From the NCBI GenBank assembly GCA_036506395.1, contig DASXRU010000251.1, positions 6,568 through 70,567 of the forward strand: 64,000 nucleotides of DNA, read 5' to 3'. The notes under the pieces are model-generated. The model made no database searches and was not told the origin of the DNA. It saw only the letters and a list, made by a program, of their open reading frames with translations. The stretch comes from DASXRU01 sp036506395 (lineage in GTDB: Bacteria; Acidobacteriota; Blastocatellia; Pyrinomonadales; Pyrinomonadaceae). The stretch's first letter is position 1, and each line of letters begins with the position of its first letter. The translations under genes and the position numbers were made by a program. Positions 26,480 through 35,125 of this stretch are shown piece after piece.

Positions 26480-26958
26480 AGTCCAGTCTTTATCTCGAGA
26501 CCTCGGTCATTGGCGCCTATCTGGACAACGGCGAGCCGTTTCGCCGCGACCTTACTATCCGCTGGTGGGAACATGAAATGTCGGAGTATCGGGCGGTGGT
26601 GTCGCCGCTGGTCGCGCGCGAGCTTGAACGCGTGCAAGAGCCGCATCGCACGGGTTATTTGAAACTGATTCAAGATCTGGAGTCGGTAGAGTTGACGGAA
26701 GAAGCAGCGATTCTGGCCGACGGTTACATCGCCCGCGGCATCTTTCACCGCAAGTACATCGCCGACGCGTTGCACGTTGCCATTGCCTCATTCCACAAAA
26801 TAGATTATCTAGTCACATGGAATTTCGGTCATCTGGCGAATGTGCGGCGGCAGGCGCGCATACGGCTCTTTAACACGGCGGCCGGATTCTTTGTGCCGAT
26901 GATCGTGACACCGGAGTTCCTCGTTTCAGAAACAACGGAGTCCGAGAAAGCAATTTAG
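26476..26958 (+). CDS. PIN-domain ribonuclease, VapC-like toxin
   Basis: A protein of 160 residues of the PIN family, small metal-dependent RNases that often serve as toxins. Acidic residues line up with the PIN active site: Glu8 in YLETSV (in place of the commoner Asp), Glu49 in VARELE and Asp97 in IADALH. VTWNFGHLAN follows. It overlaps the upstream protease gene by 4 bp. The small gene at 27060 is the likely partner. If so, the toxin comes before the antitoxin, the reverse of the normal VapBC order. Toxicity is an inference; solitary PIN proteins also exist. Confidence 0.78.
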   Translation: MKSSLYLETSVIGAYLDNGEPFRRDLTIRWWEHEMSEYRAVVSPLVARELERVQEPHRTGYLKLIQDLESVELTEEAAILADGYIARGIFHRKYIADALHVAIASFHKIDYLVTWNFGHLANVRRQARIRLFNTAAGFFVPMIVTPEFLVSETTESEKAI

Positions 26959-27059
26959 ATTCCTGAGTTGTGATTTGAATAAGATGAGAATAGCAATAAG
27001 GATTACGGCAAGTGCCAGCTTGAGTCGCGAATCGGAAATGGGAAACTACAGAGACAGTC

Positions 27060-27299
27060 ATGTATCGTAAGCCAAGGTTCTTGAAAGTGCTCCACGCGAT
27101 CCGCGAGCAAATGTCGCGCGAGGTCGATTACGACGTGGACTTGTTCGCAGAAATGATTCGGGCGGGCCAGCAGCCGGCGAGTACCTCCAGGCGCCGCGTT
27201 CGCGCTCACAAAAATGGCAAACCTCGCACAATCGAGGACGGCGGGGTTGCCGGCGAAGGTGAGAATGAAATCAAGAGCCGCAGACAGGCGGCGAAGTAA
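27060..27299 (+). CDS. small basic protein, possible antitoxin partner of the PIN protein
   Basis: A protein of 79 residues: RKPRFLKVLHAIREQMSREV, then DYDVDLFAEMIRAGQQ, then a Lys/Arg-rich, apparently disordered tail. From memory, short proteins with an LHAIREQ-like N-terminus and a YDVDLFAE-like middle are found next to PIN toxins and are assigned as antitoxins. The first 40 residues would form an amphipathic helix able to bind the toxin. It starts 101 bp after the PIN gene and 12 bp before the hypothetical gene at 27312. No DNA-binding motif is visible. Confidence 0.6.
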   Translation: MYRKPRFLKVLHAIREQMSREVDYDVDLFAEMIRAGQQPASTSRRRVRAHKNGKPRTIEDGGVAGEGENEIKSRRQAAK

Positions 27300-27311
27300 T
27301 CCGAGATTGGA

Positions 27312-28100
27312 ATGGACGTAACCTTCGAGACAATCGGGTTGGAAGTGCCCAGCGAGAAGGCTTTTAACTTTCTAGCCGAGCGCGCCGGAGACCAGGGCGA
27401 ACCCACCCAACTGTCCCGGCGCGGTGCTGTGATACACGGCCGGTGCTGGAAACTTGGTGAGGGTCTCGAAGTCTGGACGGTCCTCTACGAGTCCGGAACG
27501 GGCGACGTGTTTTACGCCAACTGCCGGCCTGGATTCCGCGCGCGCTATGCGCAACGCATCAGTCCCTGGGCTCTTACCGAATACGACGAAGAGGGCGAAG
27601 CAGTCGTTCATGGCTATTGCGACGGCACCGATACCGAGGTGCTCTTTGAGCTGCAGAATCTGACTGAAGTAGGAGCTGCCGGTTTCTGCGCGCAGGAGTT
27701 GCAGGTTGGGCTGTGCGGTTTGGCGTACCGGGCCCGGATCTGCCGCCGAGAGATGAACTGTCGTTGGATGTCACTGGAGCGATCGGCGCCATCGCGAGCC
27801 GGCCACGAAAATGATTGGAGCTTGCGAGGTCGCGTCATTGCCTTCAAGCCACTGCGCAATCCGCTTTCCGGCAGCGAGCTTTATTGGATTTACCTGGATC
27901 TGGAGAAGCTGAAACTCGAGGTGCTGGTTAATCGGCGCGCGCTTGGTGGAGGCGAACTGGCGATCGGATCTACGCTTTCGGCCGAAGTCTGGCTCCAGGG
28001 TCATGTGCTGGATGAACGTACGCTGAGATCGCGGTATGAAGGCGTGGACCGCGCCTGTGGCCGGGCAAGTTTTTGGTCCACGCTGCGAAGAAGTAATTAA
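27312..28100 (+). CDS. conserved-looking protein of unknown function
   Basis: A protein of 262 residues with no signal peptide or membrane segment. It is mostly strand-forming, with motifs such as GRCWKLGEGLEVWTVLYE, YANCRPGFRARYAQRIS and, near the end, SELYWIYLDLEKLKLEVLVNRRALGGG. It has a small Cys/Trp cluster (CRREMNCRW) near residue 145. I do not recognise a family. Coding character and normal codon use support it as real. It begins 12 bp after the putative antitoxin gene. A heptad inverted repeat (28103-28182) begins 2 bp after its stop. Confidence 0.6.
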   Translation: MDVTFETIGLEVPSEKAFNFLAERAGDQGEPTQLSRRGAVIHGRCWKLGEGLEVWTVLYESGTGDVFYANCRPGFRARYAQRISPWALTEYDEEGEAVVHGYCDGTDTEVLFELQNLTEVGAAGFCAQELQVGLCGLAYRARICRREMNCRWMSLERSAPSRAGHENDWSLRGRVIAFKPLRNPLSGSELYWIYLDLEKLKLEVLVNRRALGGGELAIGSTLSAEVWLQGHVLDERTLRSRYEGVDRACGRASFWSTLRRSN

Positions 28101-28102
28101 CA

Positions 28103-28182
28103 GGAGTCAGCAGTCGGCACTCGGGAATCAGAGCCGATCGTCTTCGACGCTTCGGGCTGACTTCCGACAGACTTCTGACTCC
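28103..28182. repeat. inverted repeat of degenerate 7-bp units (heptad family)
   Basis: The left arm 28103-28131 reads as successive 7-mers (GAGTCAG, CAGTCGG, CACTCGG and so on). The right arm 28157-28182 is its approximate reverse complement, also in 7-bp steps. They flank a 25-nt loop. The element fills the gap between the hypothetical gene and the transglycosylase gene. Confidence 0.6.
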
Positions 28183-28192
28183 TTAACTTTTG

Positions 28193-28789
28193 ATGAAAAG
28201 ACTAATCGTTATTCTTGTCATTCTGATCGCCGCCGCGGCCGCCGGCGCTTATTTCGCGAATCAGTATTGGATTCATCGTTATGACCAATTAATTGCTCGT
28301 CAGGCTGGTCTCTACCATATTGATCCGGATCTGGTTTGGAGCATCATCTACGAAGAAACATATTTTAGCCCATGGAAGAATGGACGGGACGGCGAGGTTG
28401 GTTTAATGCAGGTGATGCCTGCGGTCGGACGCGAGTGGGCTACTGACAAAGGAGTTCACGATGTGGAGCGACAGATCGTCGCTAACGCGGCAGAGGCTTT
28501 GAAGGATCCGCAGCGCAACATCGACGTTGGCTGTTGGTATCTGCAGAAATTTGATCAGGAGTATGGTGCCACGCCCGACAAGGAGGCCCGAATGCTCGCG
28601 GCCTATAACGCCGGACCGAGCCGTGCCGCTGACTGGAACCGCACGGCAAGCGGGGCGCGCCCTTTAACCGCAGAGGAATTCATCGCGCGCATCGACATCT
28701 CCTCGACCCGCGCTTATGTGACGTCGATTTTAGAGCGTTATCGCAAACTGAAAGCCTCGAAATCAAATCTCGCTAACAGAACCAGATGA
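28193..28789 (+). CDS. membrane-anchored lytic transglycosylase (SLT domain)
   Basis: A protein of 199 residues that cleaves peptidoglycan glycan strands in the periplasm. An uncleaved N-terminal anchor (residues 1-22) is followed by a single SLT domain. The catalytic Glu is probably Glu55 in IYEETYFSP. GLMQVMPAVG and LAAYNAGPSRAADW are the other two family motifs. The start at ATG 28193 follows a TTG at 28190 in the same frame. The ribosome site is weak, and the leader is the heptad repeat just upstream. It looks like a small housekeeping wall-remodelling enzyme. Confidence 0.92.
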   Translation: MKRLIVILVILIAAAAAGAYFANQYWIHRYDQLIARQAGLYHIDPDLVWSIIYEETYFSPWKNGRDGEVGLMQVMPAVGREWATDKGVHDVERQIVANAAEALKDPQRNIDVGCWYLQKFDQEYGATPDKEARMLAAYNAGPSRAADWNRTASGARPLTAEEFIARIDISSTRAYVTSILERYRKLKASKSNLANRTR

Positions 28790-28860
28790 TGCCGTCTTGA
28801 TTTCTGGACACCGCCATTAGTGTGTCCACGATTATCAGTGCTCCATCAATCGATCGGGCG

Positions 28861-30216
28861 ATGACAACAATCTACTGTGCGCGCTGGGTACTGCCGATAT
28901 CGTCTCCGGTAATCGAAGATGGCGCTGTGGCGATCGAAGGCGCGCGCATCGTCGCCGTGGGACGATGCGACGCCGTCATCGCTGGATTTCCGCAAGCGCG
29001 AACAACCGAGTGCGGAGAAGCGGCTATCCTGCCGGGCCTCATCAACACTCATTCCCATCTTGAACTAACTGTTATGCGCGGATTTCTCGAGCGCGAGGAA
29101 CACGATTTCTTTGCATGGCTACTGAAGCTGACGTTCGCGCGGCTGGCACTTACGGCGGAAGATCTCCAGACCTCCGCCACCTGGGGCGCTCTGGAGGCAG
29201 CGCGGGCCGGCGTCACTTGCGTGGCAGATGCAAGCGACTCTGCTCAGGAAAGCATGAAGGCACTTCGCGAGGTTGGACTGCGCGGCATAGTTTACCAGGA
29301 GTCGTTCGGCCCGGATTCTAAGCTTGCCAAGGAGAATCTGGCGAAGTTACAGGATAAGGTTGGCAAGCTACGCGACTACGAAAGCGCGTTGGTGAAAGCG
29401 GGAGTATCCCCGCATTCGCCCTATACGGTTAGCGCGCCGCAGTTAGAGTTGATTAGTGAGTTTGCCTTGAAGGAAAAGCTGCCATTAATGATGCACGCCG
29501 CCGAGTCACAAGCTGAGGATCTTTTGCTCAGGGAAGGCCAGGGACCGTTTGCTGATGCCCTCCGTCAGCGCGGCATCGAGTGGCAAACGCCGGGCGCATC
29601 GTCAATTCAACATCTGGCACGCCATGGCGTGTTGGAAACTAAACCGCTGCTCGCGCACTGCGTCACAGTGGACGATACAGACATCGAATCAATCCAGGCG
29701 AAGCAAGCCGGCATCGCCCACTGTCCCAAGTCCAATGCTAAACTTGGCCATGGGCACGCGCCTTTCCTCAAGTTCCTTCAGCAAGGTGTGAAGGTGGGAA
29801 TCGGCAGTGACTCCGTTGCGAGCAACAATACTTGCGACCTCCTCGAAGAAACGCGCTTCGCTACCTTGATGGCGCGCGGCATTGGCGAGACGAATGCGGA
29901 TCGCCATCTGCCCGCTGCGGAGGCTGCGCTCTTTTCAGCAACCCTGGGAGGCGCTCGAGCGCTGGGACTGGACAAAGAGACGGGCGCTATTGCCGAAGGT
30001 TTGCAGGCGGACCTCGCCATCGTCAGGTTGGATGGCCTGCATCAGCAGCCGGTGCGAGACCCCATTGATGCCCTGGTCTTTTGTTCATCGGCAAGTGACG
30101 TGCAGCTTACGCTGGTTGCCGGTAACGAGATTTATCGCGACGGCCGCATTACGACGATCGAGGAAGAGCCAGTGAAGGTCAGAGTCGAAAAAATAAGAAA
30201 CAGAATGGGGAAATGA
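28861..30216 (+). CDS. amidohydrolase of the MtaD/TrzA type (putative SAH/MTA deaminase)
   Basis: A metal-dependent hydrolase of 452 residues. The metal site is built from His64 and His66 (NTHSHLE), a His in LMMHAAES, a His in LLAHCVTVDD and an Asp in GIGSDSVASNN, the ATZ/TRZ-type deaminase arrangement. Relatives act on 5'-methylthioadenosine/S-adenosylhomocysteine or on guanine and other aminated rings. The substrate here is not determined. ATG 28861 is used as start; a GTG at 28822 is in frame but adds 13 residues before the first strand. No operon partner is evident. Confidence 0.83.
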   Translation: MTTIYCARWVLPISSPVIEDGAVAIEGARIVAVGRCDAVIAGFPQARTTECGEAAILPGLINTHSHLELTVMRGFLEREEHDFFAWLLKLTFARLALTAEDLQTSATWGALEAARAGVTCVADASDSAQESMKALREVGLRGIVYQESFGPDSKLAKENLAKLQDKVGKLRDYESALVKAGVSPHSPYTVSAPQLELISEFALKEKLPLMMHAAESQAEDLLLREGQGPFADALRQRGIEWQTPGASSIQHLARHGVLETKPLLAHCVTVDDTDIESIQAKQAGIAHCPKSNAKLGHGHAPFLKFLQQGVKVGIGSDSVASNNTCDLLEETRFATLMARGIGETNADRHLPAAEAALFSATLGGARALGLDKETGAIAEGLQADLAIVRLDGLHQQPVRDPIDALVFCSSASDVQLTLVAGNEIYRDGRITTIEEEPVKVRVEKIRNRMGK

Positions 30217-30295
30217 AATCAGCTGTGGCGACGCAGCCAGTCTTTTGTTTGTACCATGGACATCGATCGCCGGTCAGGTAGTCATCTGACTAAAC

Positions 30296-31219
30296 ATGCT
30301 TTTCGCAAAAACAAGTCTGATACTTGCAACCACATTTCTTCTGGTGAACACGCATGGCGCCGGACCGCTTGATAACAAGAACGTTTCTGTAATCATGGCA
30401 GAACCGTCGCCCACGCCACAGAAAGGCATGGACACCACGAACGGTGATATCAAAGTGCTCGCCGAGGGCAGTCATTCAGAAGTCACCAGCCCTTTTCTGG
30501 CTGTGGTGCGTGATGAGCAGGTTTACGCGCGTCTGCGCAAGCTAGCAACAGGCTTGCCGGAACTACAGGAGGATTTCTTCAAACGCCGGGCTGTGATCGC
30601 AGCCTTCATGGGAGAGCGTAATACCGGCGGTTACAGGGTCGAGATAACTCGCGCCGCTGACGACTCAATACACCTCGCCGCGATGTCGCCACCAGGAGAC
30701 GCCATGGTGGCGCAGGTAATCACCACACCATTCAAAGTTGTGGCTGTTCCTACGAACCGATCATTGGCGCTTGAAGCCGATAGCAACTGGCAAAAGGCGA
30801 TGCGCTCGTATCACATAACGTCGGGCCAGTTCTCAATATCAGGAGGCTTCGCCGGACGTACGGAACAGTTTGCGCTGGACGGGGGTATTCGCGTGATGCG
30901 CGAAGGAGAGCTGGTGACATTTCTTTTTGATCTCAAAAGCGTAGATGTGGAAAAGCCACGGTCCTTGAAAGAGTCAGCAACTGGTTTAGTTGATGACGAC
31001 AGCATTGTCGTTCCGAGGATCGGCGCCGGATCGCTTGTTGAGGTACCCCACGGCGATCTGAGTGTTACCGGCAGTTTCACTGATAAGAAGAGCAAGTTAG
31101 CGCTCAGTTTTATCTCGCTGCCGACGATGATTGCGGATGGATATGGGGGTGGGGGAAGTATTGAGGCGCAGGCCGGTACTCCGCAGCCTCAGAAGAAACA
31201 ACTGGTGAAAAACCAGTAG
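30296..31219 (+). CDS. secreted PrcB-domain protein
   Basis: A protein of 307 residues. A signal-like N-terminus (LFAKTSLILATTFLLV) is followed by a PrcB-type domain at about 55-150 (SPFLAVVRDEQVYARL, VIAAFMGERNTGGYRVEI, VAQVITTPFKVVAVP). The hallmark is the MGERNTGGY segment. PrcB was described as part of a protease complex in Treponema; elsewhere its role is unclear. The C-terminal half is strand-rich without a known motif and ends with a Gly-rich, Gln/Lys tail. It converges with the MOSC gene. Confidence 0.72.
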   Translation: MLFAKTSLILATTFLLVNTHGAGPLDNKNVSVIMAEPSPTPQKGMDTTNGDIKVLAEGSHSEVTSPFLAVVRDEQVYARLRKLATGLPELQEDFFKRRAVIAAFMGERNTGGYRVEITRAADDSIHLAAMSPPGDAMVAQVITTPFKVVAVPTNRSLALEADSNWQKAMRSYHITSGQFSISGGFAGRTEQFALDGGIRVMREGELVTFLFDLKSVDVEKPRSLKESATGLVDDDSIVVPRIGAGSLVEVPHGDLSVTGSFTDKKSKLALSFISLPTMIADGYGGGGSIEAQAGTPQPQKKQLVKNQ

Positions 31220-31275
31220 GTCCACCATCTCACGAACAGACGCTCTGAGATGGACGTCTTGCCGCCAGGCTTTTA

Positions 31276-31734
31276 TCACTGCGTCACGGTCTCTCCAACT
31301 CGAATCGTTCCATCTGTCAGAATCTGTGCGCGCAGGCCGCCGCGATGAACAAGGCCCGGCAGGACTGCGGAGTGCGTCAGCCGCGCCAGATGCGAGCAGG
31401 GCTCACAAAGTTTGATTCCGCGAGCCTTTACTTCGCCGATTTGAAATTCGCGACCCACGAGATGATTTAGTGGTATGCCACTGGTGACGATGTTTCGCCG
31501 GATGGAGCCCGGATCTAATTCGACGCCGAGTTCAACCTTCAAAGCTTCGATTGCTTCAATCTCAATCAAGGTTAGTTCGCGATCCGGCTGCGGCCTGGAG
31601 AAAGTTCCGGTTTGATTGAAGTAGCGATCACCCTCCAATCCTTTGCCGGAAATGGCGCGCACTTCGGCGACCTTTTGCATTGCCGCCTCGGCTGTGGGCG
31701 CGATGTGAATAGAAACTACCGTGCCTTTGAACAT
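31276..31734 (-). CDS. MOSC domain-containing protein
   Basis: A protein of 152 residues with the MOSC fold found in molybdenum-cofactor sulfurases and YiiM-like proteins. GLEGDRYFNQTG near residue 34 and the conserved Cys in KLCEPCSHLARL near residue 117 mark the family. SIRRNIVTSGIPLNHLVG is also typical. The conserved Cys is presumed to carry sulfur or bind cofactor. It has no neighbouring Moco genes. It is 42 bp downstream of the aminotransferase on the same strand, so co-transcription is possible. Confidence 0.88.
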   Translation of the reverse strand: MFKGTVVSIHIAPTAEAAMQKVAEVRAISGKGLEGDRYFNQTGTFSRPQPDRELTLIEIEAIEALKVELGVELDPGSIRRNIVTSGIPLNHLVGREFQIGEVKARGIKLCEPCSHLARLTHSAVLPGLVHRGGLRAQILTDGTIRVGETVTQ

Positions 31735-31776
31735 AGTGCAAAAACTTTCTACTTGTGGGTTAAACTCAGAAACAGT

Positions 31777-33180
31777 TCAAACTGAGGCGGTGATCGCCTC
31801 GTCAAAGATCTCCAACGCGACATCGGCATTCTCGTGTGTCAGTATCAGCGGCGGCGACCAGCGAATGGTGTTAAAGCCGGCGCCAAGCAGGATTAGTCCG
31901 CGCTCGAAACAGGCAATTTCGATTCTGTCACGCAGGTCCGGATTGGGTTTCTTTGTTACGCGATCCTCGACAAACTCCACACCAATCATCATGCCCATCC
32001 CGCGCACGTCGCCGAGGCAGTCGTACTTCGTCATCAGCTTTTCCAATCCTGCCTTCAGATAAGCGCCAACGTCGGCGCTGTTCGCGACCAGCTCGCGTTC
32101 CAACAACTCAATCGTTTTTAGAGCGGAGGCGATGCACACCGGGTTGCCGCCAAAGGTTGACGCGTGCGCGCCCGGTTTCCAGTTCATCAAATCTGCGCGC
32201 GCGACACATGCGCCCAGGGGCAACCCGGAAGCGATGCCTTTAGCGATACACACGATGTCGGCTTTGACATTGTAGTGATCGCTGGCAAACATCTTTCCGG
32301 TGCGGCCCATGCCGCTTTGCACTTCATCCAGGATAAGCATGATGCCGTGCTCGTCGCATATGCGGCGCAGCCCGTTCAGGAATCCCTTTGGCGCCGGCAC
32401 GTAGCCGCCTTCCCCTTGGACCGGCTCGACGACGATCGCAGCGACTTCTTCAGGCGGTGTCGTCGTCTTGAACAGTCGATTCTCAATCCAGTTAAGCGCT
32501 CCCTGAGATGCGCCTCCATCGCCGCAGTCTTCAGCGCTGAATGGATTCCGGTACTCGTTTGGATAAGGAAGATGAACCACATCCAGCACCTGACGTTTGA
32601 ATCCCACGCGCTGTGCCGCCTTTGAGCTGGTCAGCGCAAGCGAGCCCAACGTACGGCCGTGAAAGCTATTAAAGAATGCTATGAACTTCTCGCGACCGGT
32701 GGCGTGCATGGCGAGCTTCAAAGCAGTTTCGATTGCTTCGGTGCCGCTATTGGCAAAGTGCGTGCGCGTCGGCCGCTGGACGGGAACAATCTCGTCCAGT
32801 TTCTGCGCCAGCTGCGGCATGTGCCGGTAGTAATAGTCGGTGCCGCACATGTGTATCAGTTGTTCGGCTTGTTCCTGAATGGCGCGCACGACTTCCGGGT
32901 GACAATGGCCGGTCGAACACACGGCAACGCCGGCGTTGCAGTCAAGAAAAATATTTCCGTCCACGTCTTCGACCCAAACGCCCTGCGCTCGCTCAGCGAC
33001 CAGCTTGAATGACGGACGCGGATACGAAGGCGTAACGAACTGGGCGTCAGCTTCGATTACGGTCCGGCCTTTTGGGCCGGGCAGGGCGGTCGAGATTTTT
33101 GGACGTCGCGGAGATTTGGTTTGCGGCGCCCCGGTATTTGTTGCTTCCGCATTCTGTGGGGGCGCAATAGTCATCGTCAT
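31777..33180 (-). CDS. class III pyridoxal-phosphate aminotransferase (acetylornithine/GABA type)
   Basis: A protein of 467 residues. Fold-type I motifs are present: DGNIFLDCNAGVAVCSTGH near residue 75, the substrate/PLP loop HGRTLGSLALTSSK, LILDEVQSGMGRTG and the PLP-binding Lys in IVCIAKGIASGLPLG. An extra N-terminal tail of about 40 residues (Ala/Thr/Pro-rich) precedes the domain. Homologues named acetylornithine aminotransferase family or 4-aminobutyrate aminotransferase share this layout; the true substrate is open. It is 42 bp upstream of the MOSC gene on the same strand. The 470 bp on its 5' side, up to cysS, contain repeats, not genes. Confidence 0.88.
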   Translation of the reverse strand: MTMTIAPPQNAEATNTGAPQTKSPRRPKISTALPGPKGRTVIEADAQFVTPSYPRPSFKLVAERAQGVWVEDVDGNIFLDCNAGVAVCSTGHCHPEVVRAIQEQAEQLIHMCGTDYYYRHMPQLAQKLDEIVPVQRPTRTHFANSGTEAIETALKLAMHATGREKFIAFFNSFHGRTLGSLALTSSKAAQRVGFKRQVLDVVHLPYPNEYRNPFSAEDCGDGGASQGALNWIENRLFKTTTPPEEVAAIVVEPVQGEGGYVPAPKGFLNGLRRICDEHGIMLILDEVQSGMGRTGKMFASDHYNVKADIVCIAKGIASGLPLGACVARADLMNWKPGAHASTFGGNPVCIASALKTIELLERELVANSADVGAYLKAGLEKLMTKYDCLGDVRGMGMMIGVEFVEDRVTKKPNPDLRDRIEIACFERGLILLGAGFNTIRWSPPLILTHENADVALEIFDEAITASV

Positions 33181-33457
33181 GTCTTTTCTCCTTGTAAACT
33201 TGCGCCTCTTTTATGGAAGCGCGAAAAAGGATGACCCTCGAGAAATCAGCGTACAATTCTCGATGGCCGGGTATTGACCTGGGACAGACGACAGCTAGTC
33301 CGCGAATAGATTCGCGCGAAACTTGAGCGGAAGAAGATGTAGTGGCTGGGTTCTTTTCATTGCCAGTAGGAGAATATTACCACTTCGGGACAGCTCATTG
33401 CCAGTCACGCATTGAGAGGGTAGTAATGCATTCAAATGCTTGAGCTTAATACAATGA

Positions 33458-33588
33458 GCGGTCCCGGTGAGGTCAGTACCACCACGCGGTTCGCGGGTGG
33501 GTTCAGGAATGAAGTTGAGGCTGGTTGAGCATTAACGCAACGGGACCCACCCGCTACCGCGTGGTGGTACTGACCTCACCGGGTCCGC
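33458..33588. repeat. long inverted repeat with a perfect 28-bp core
   Basis: The left arm (33458-33503) and right arm (33542-33588) are complementary. Bases 33463-33490 match 33556-33583 exactly over 28 bp, and a further 10 bp pair on the loop side after a one-base offset. The loop is about 38 nt. The element looks like a small dispersed or MITE-like intergenic repeat. It contains no gene. The surrounding 33181-33652 also holds no convincing gene. Confidence 0.75.
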
Positions 33589-33638
33589 GGCTATCGCAAC
33601 TCAACTGGGCCACGGCTATCGCAACTCAACTGGGCCAC
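33589..33638. repeat. exact tandem duplication of a 25-bp unit
   Basis: Bases 33589-33613 and 33614-33638 are identical (unit begins GGCTATCGCAAC). They abut the right arm of the 33.5-kb inverted repeat and lie just before the 3' end of cysS. Confidence 0.85.
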
Positions 33639-33652
33639 GGTGTGAATAAGAT

Positions 33653-35053
33653 TTATTTTCGCTTCCAACGCACGCCGTCTTTGGTGTCCTCGAGCACGAT
33701 GCCGCGGTCGGACAGCTCGTCTCGAACCTCATCGGCGCGCTCAAAATCGCGACGCCGGCGCGCTTCCTGCCTTTCATCGATCAACTGCTGGATCTCTTCT
33801 TCAAGCATTTCCCGCGGCGGACTACCCAAAATGTTGAAGACGCTGTCGATTTTAGACAGCACCTCAACTATTTCGCGCTTGTTATCTTCCAATAGCGTGC
33901 GCCGGGCAATAGCGGTGTTCACTTCGCGGGAAAGATTGTGTATCACCGCCAACGCCATCGAAGTGTTCAGATCATCGTCCATGCCTTCTTCGAAAGACTT
34001 GAGTGCGTTTGTAGTAGTTTCATGCAATCCGGCATTCAGGCCTGACTCAACCTTTGCTTCTTCCAGGCGCGCGCGAAAGTCGCGCAAACCGGCCACAGTT
34101 TTTTCCGCAGCGCGCAAACCGTCCAAAGTGAAATTAATCTGTTTGCGATACGGCACGCTCAAAAGGAAGTAACGAACCGCGGGCGCAGTGAAGCCCTGGG
34201 CCGTTAGATCGCGAAACGTGTAATAGTTGCCCTTCGACTTGGACATTGACTCGCCGTCAACCTTCAAGTGCTCAAAATGAATCCATGAGCGCGCGAACTG
34301 CTTGCCGGTCGCCCCTTCGCTCTGCGCGATTTCGTTCTCATGATGCGGAAAGACGAGATCGATGCCGCCGGCATGAATATCAAAAGTCTCTCCCAGGTAC
34401 TTCATTGACATCGCCGAGCATTCAATGTGCCAGCCTGGCCGGCCGTGCCCCAGGCTGGTGTCCCAGGCCGGCTCGTCCGGAGTAGATGCGGCTTTCCACA
34501 CAGCGAAATCGCGCGCGTCTTCCTTTTCGTAACGGTCTGTATCGATGCGTTCGCTGGCGCCGGCGATGTTGCCGGCAAAGTTGATCTTCGAAAGCTTGCC
34601 GTATTCTGGAAAAGAGCTGATGCGATAATAAATCGATCCCTCGGACCGGTACGCGTGACCTCGTTCTTCCAGGCGCTCGATTAGGTCGACCATCTCCGGA
34701 ATATGCCGAGTAGCGCGCGGTACGACTTCCGGCCGCTCGCAACCCAGCGCGTCGAAGTCCTGCCAAAGCGCCTCGATGTAGCGAGCCGTGTAATCATCGA
34801 TTGTCTCGCCGGCTTTTTCCGAAAGTGCGATGATGCGATCCTCGATGTCCGTTATGTTCATAACGTGCATGACGCGAAGACCTTTGTACTTCAAATAACG
34901 TCGCACGATGTCGGCGCAGATGAATGATCGAAAGTTACCGATGTGGGCAAAGTCCCAGACTGTGGGCCCGCAGTAATAAAACCTGACTTCGCCTTCGACC
35001 ATCGGACGAAACTCTTCGACGCGACCGGAAAGAGTGTTGTAAAAGTTGAGCAT
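33653..35053 (-). CDS. cysS: cysteinyl-tRNA synthetase
   Basis: CysRS charges tRNA-Cys. The protein has 466 residues from ATG 35053 (MLNFYNTLSG); the frame is open to 35101 but would add 16 non-conserved residues. Class I motifs are present: HIGN at 37-40, ESMSKSKGN (KMSKS) near 270, and the zinc ligands, including Cys28 (YYCGPTVWD) and Cys/His residues in HIECSAMSMKYLGETFDIHAGG. The gene ends close to the 25-bp duplications. It is followed upstream on the same strand by thiL, 72 bp away. Confidence 0.97.
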   Translation of the reverse strand: MLNFYNTLSGRVEEFRPMVEGEVRFYYCGPTVWDFAHIGNFRSFICADIVRRYLKYKGLRVMHVMNITDIEDRIIALSEKAGETIDDYTARYIEALWQDFDALGCERPEVVPRATRHIPEMVDLIERLEERGHAYRSEGSIYYRISSFPEYGKLSKINFAGNIAGASERIDTDRYEKEDARDFAVWKAASTPDEPAWDTSLGHGRPGWHIECSAMSMKYLGETFDIHAGGIDLVFPHHENEIAQSEGATGKQFARSWIHFEHLKVDGESMSKSKGNYYTFRDLTAQGFTAPAVRYFLLSVPYRKQINFTLDGLRAAEKTVAGLRDFRARLEEAKVESGLNAGLHETTTNALKSFEEGMDDDLNTSMALAVIHNLSREVNTAIARRTLLEDNKREIVEVLSKIDSVFNILGSPPREMLEEEIQQLIDERQEARRRRDFERADEVRDELSDRGIVLEDTKDGVRWKRK

Positions 35054-35125
35054 ACGAGTTTGCAGTCTTTCGAGTCTAAGAGGGGACCGTAAGTGAGTCA
35101 AACCGGCAACGGTCTTTGGTTGATC

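Noticed and set aside
26982..27068. Short open frame between the PIN and antitoxin genes
   Set aside because: It is only about 28 codons, with no ribosome site, and overlaps the next gene's start.
33525..34172. Open frame of 215 residues antisense to the end of cysS
   Set aside because: It begins inside the inverted repeat and the 25-bp tandem duplication (giving a repeated peptide) and then runs antisense to cysS. Not a gene.
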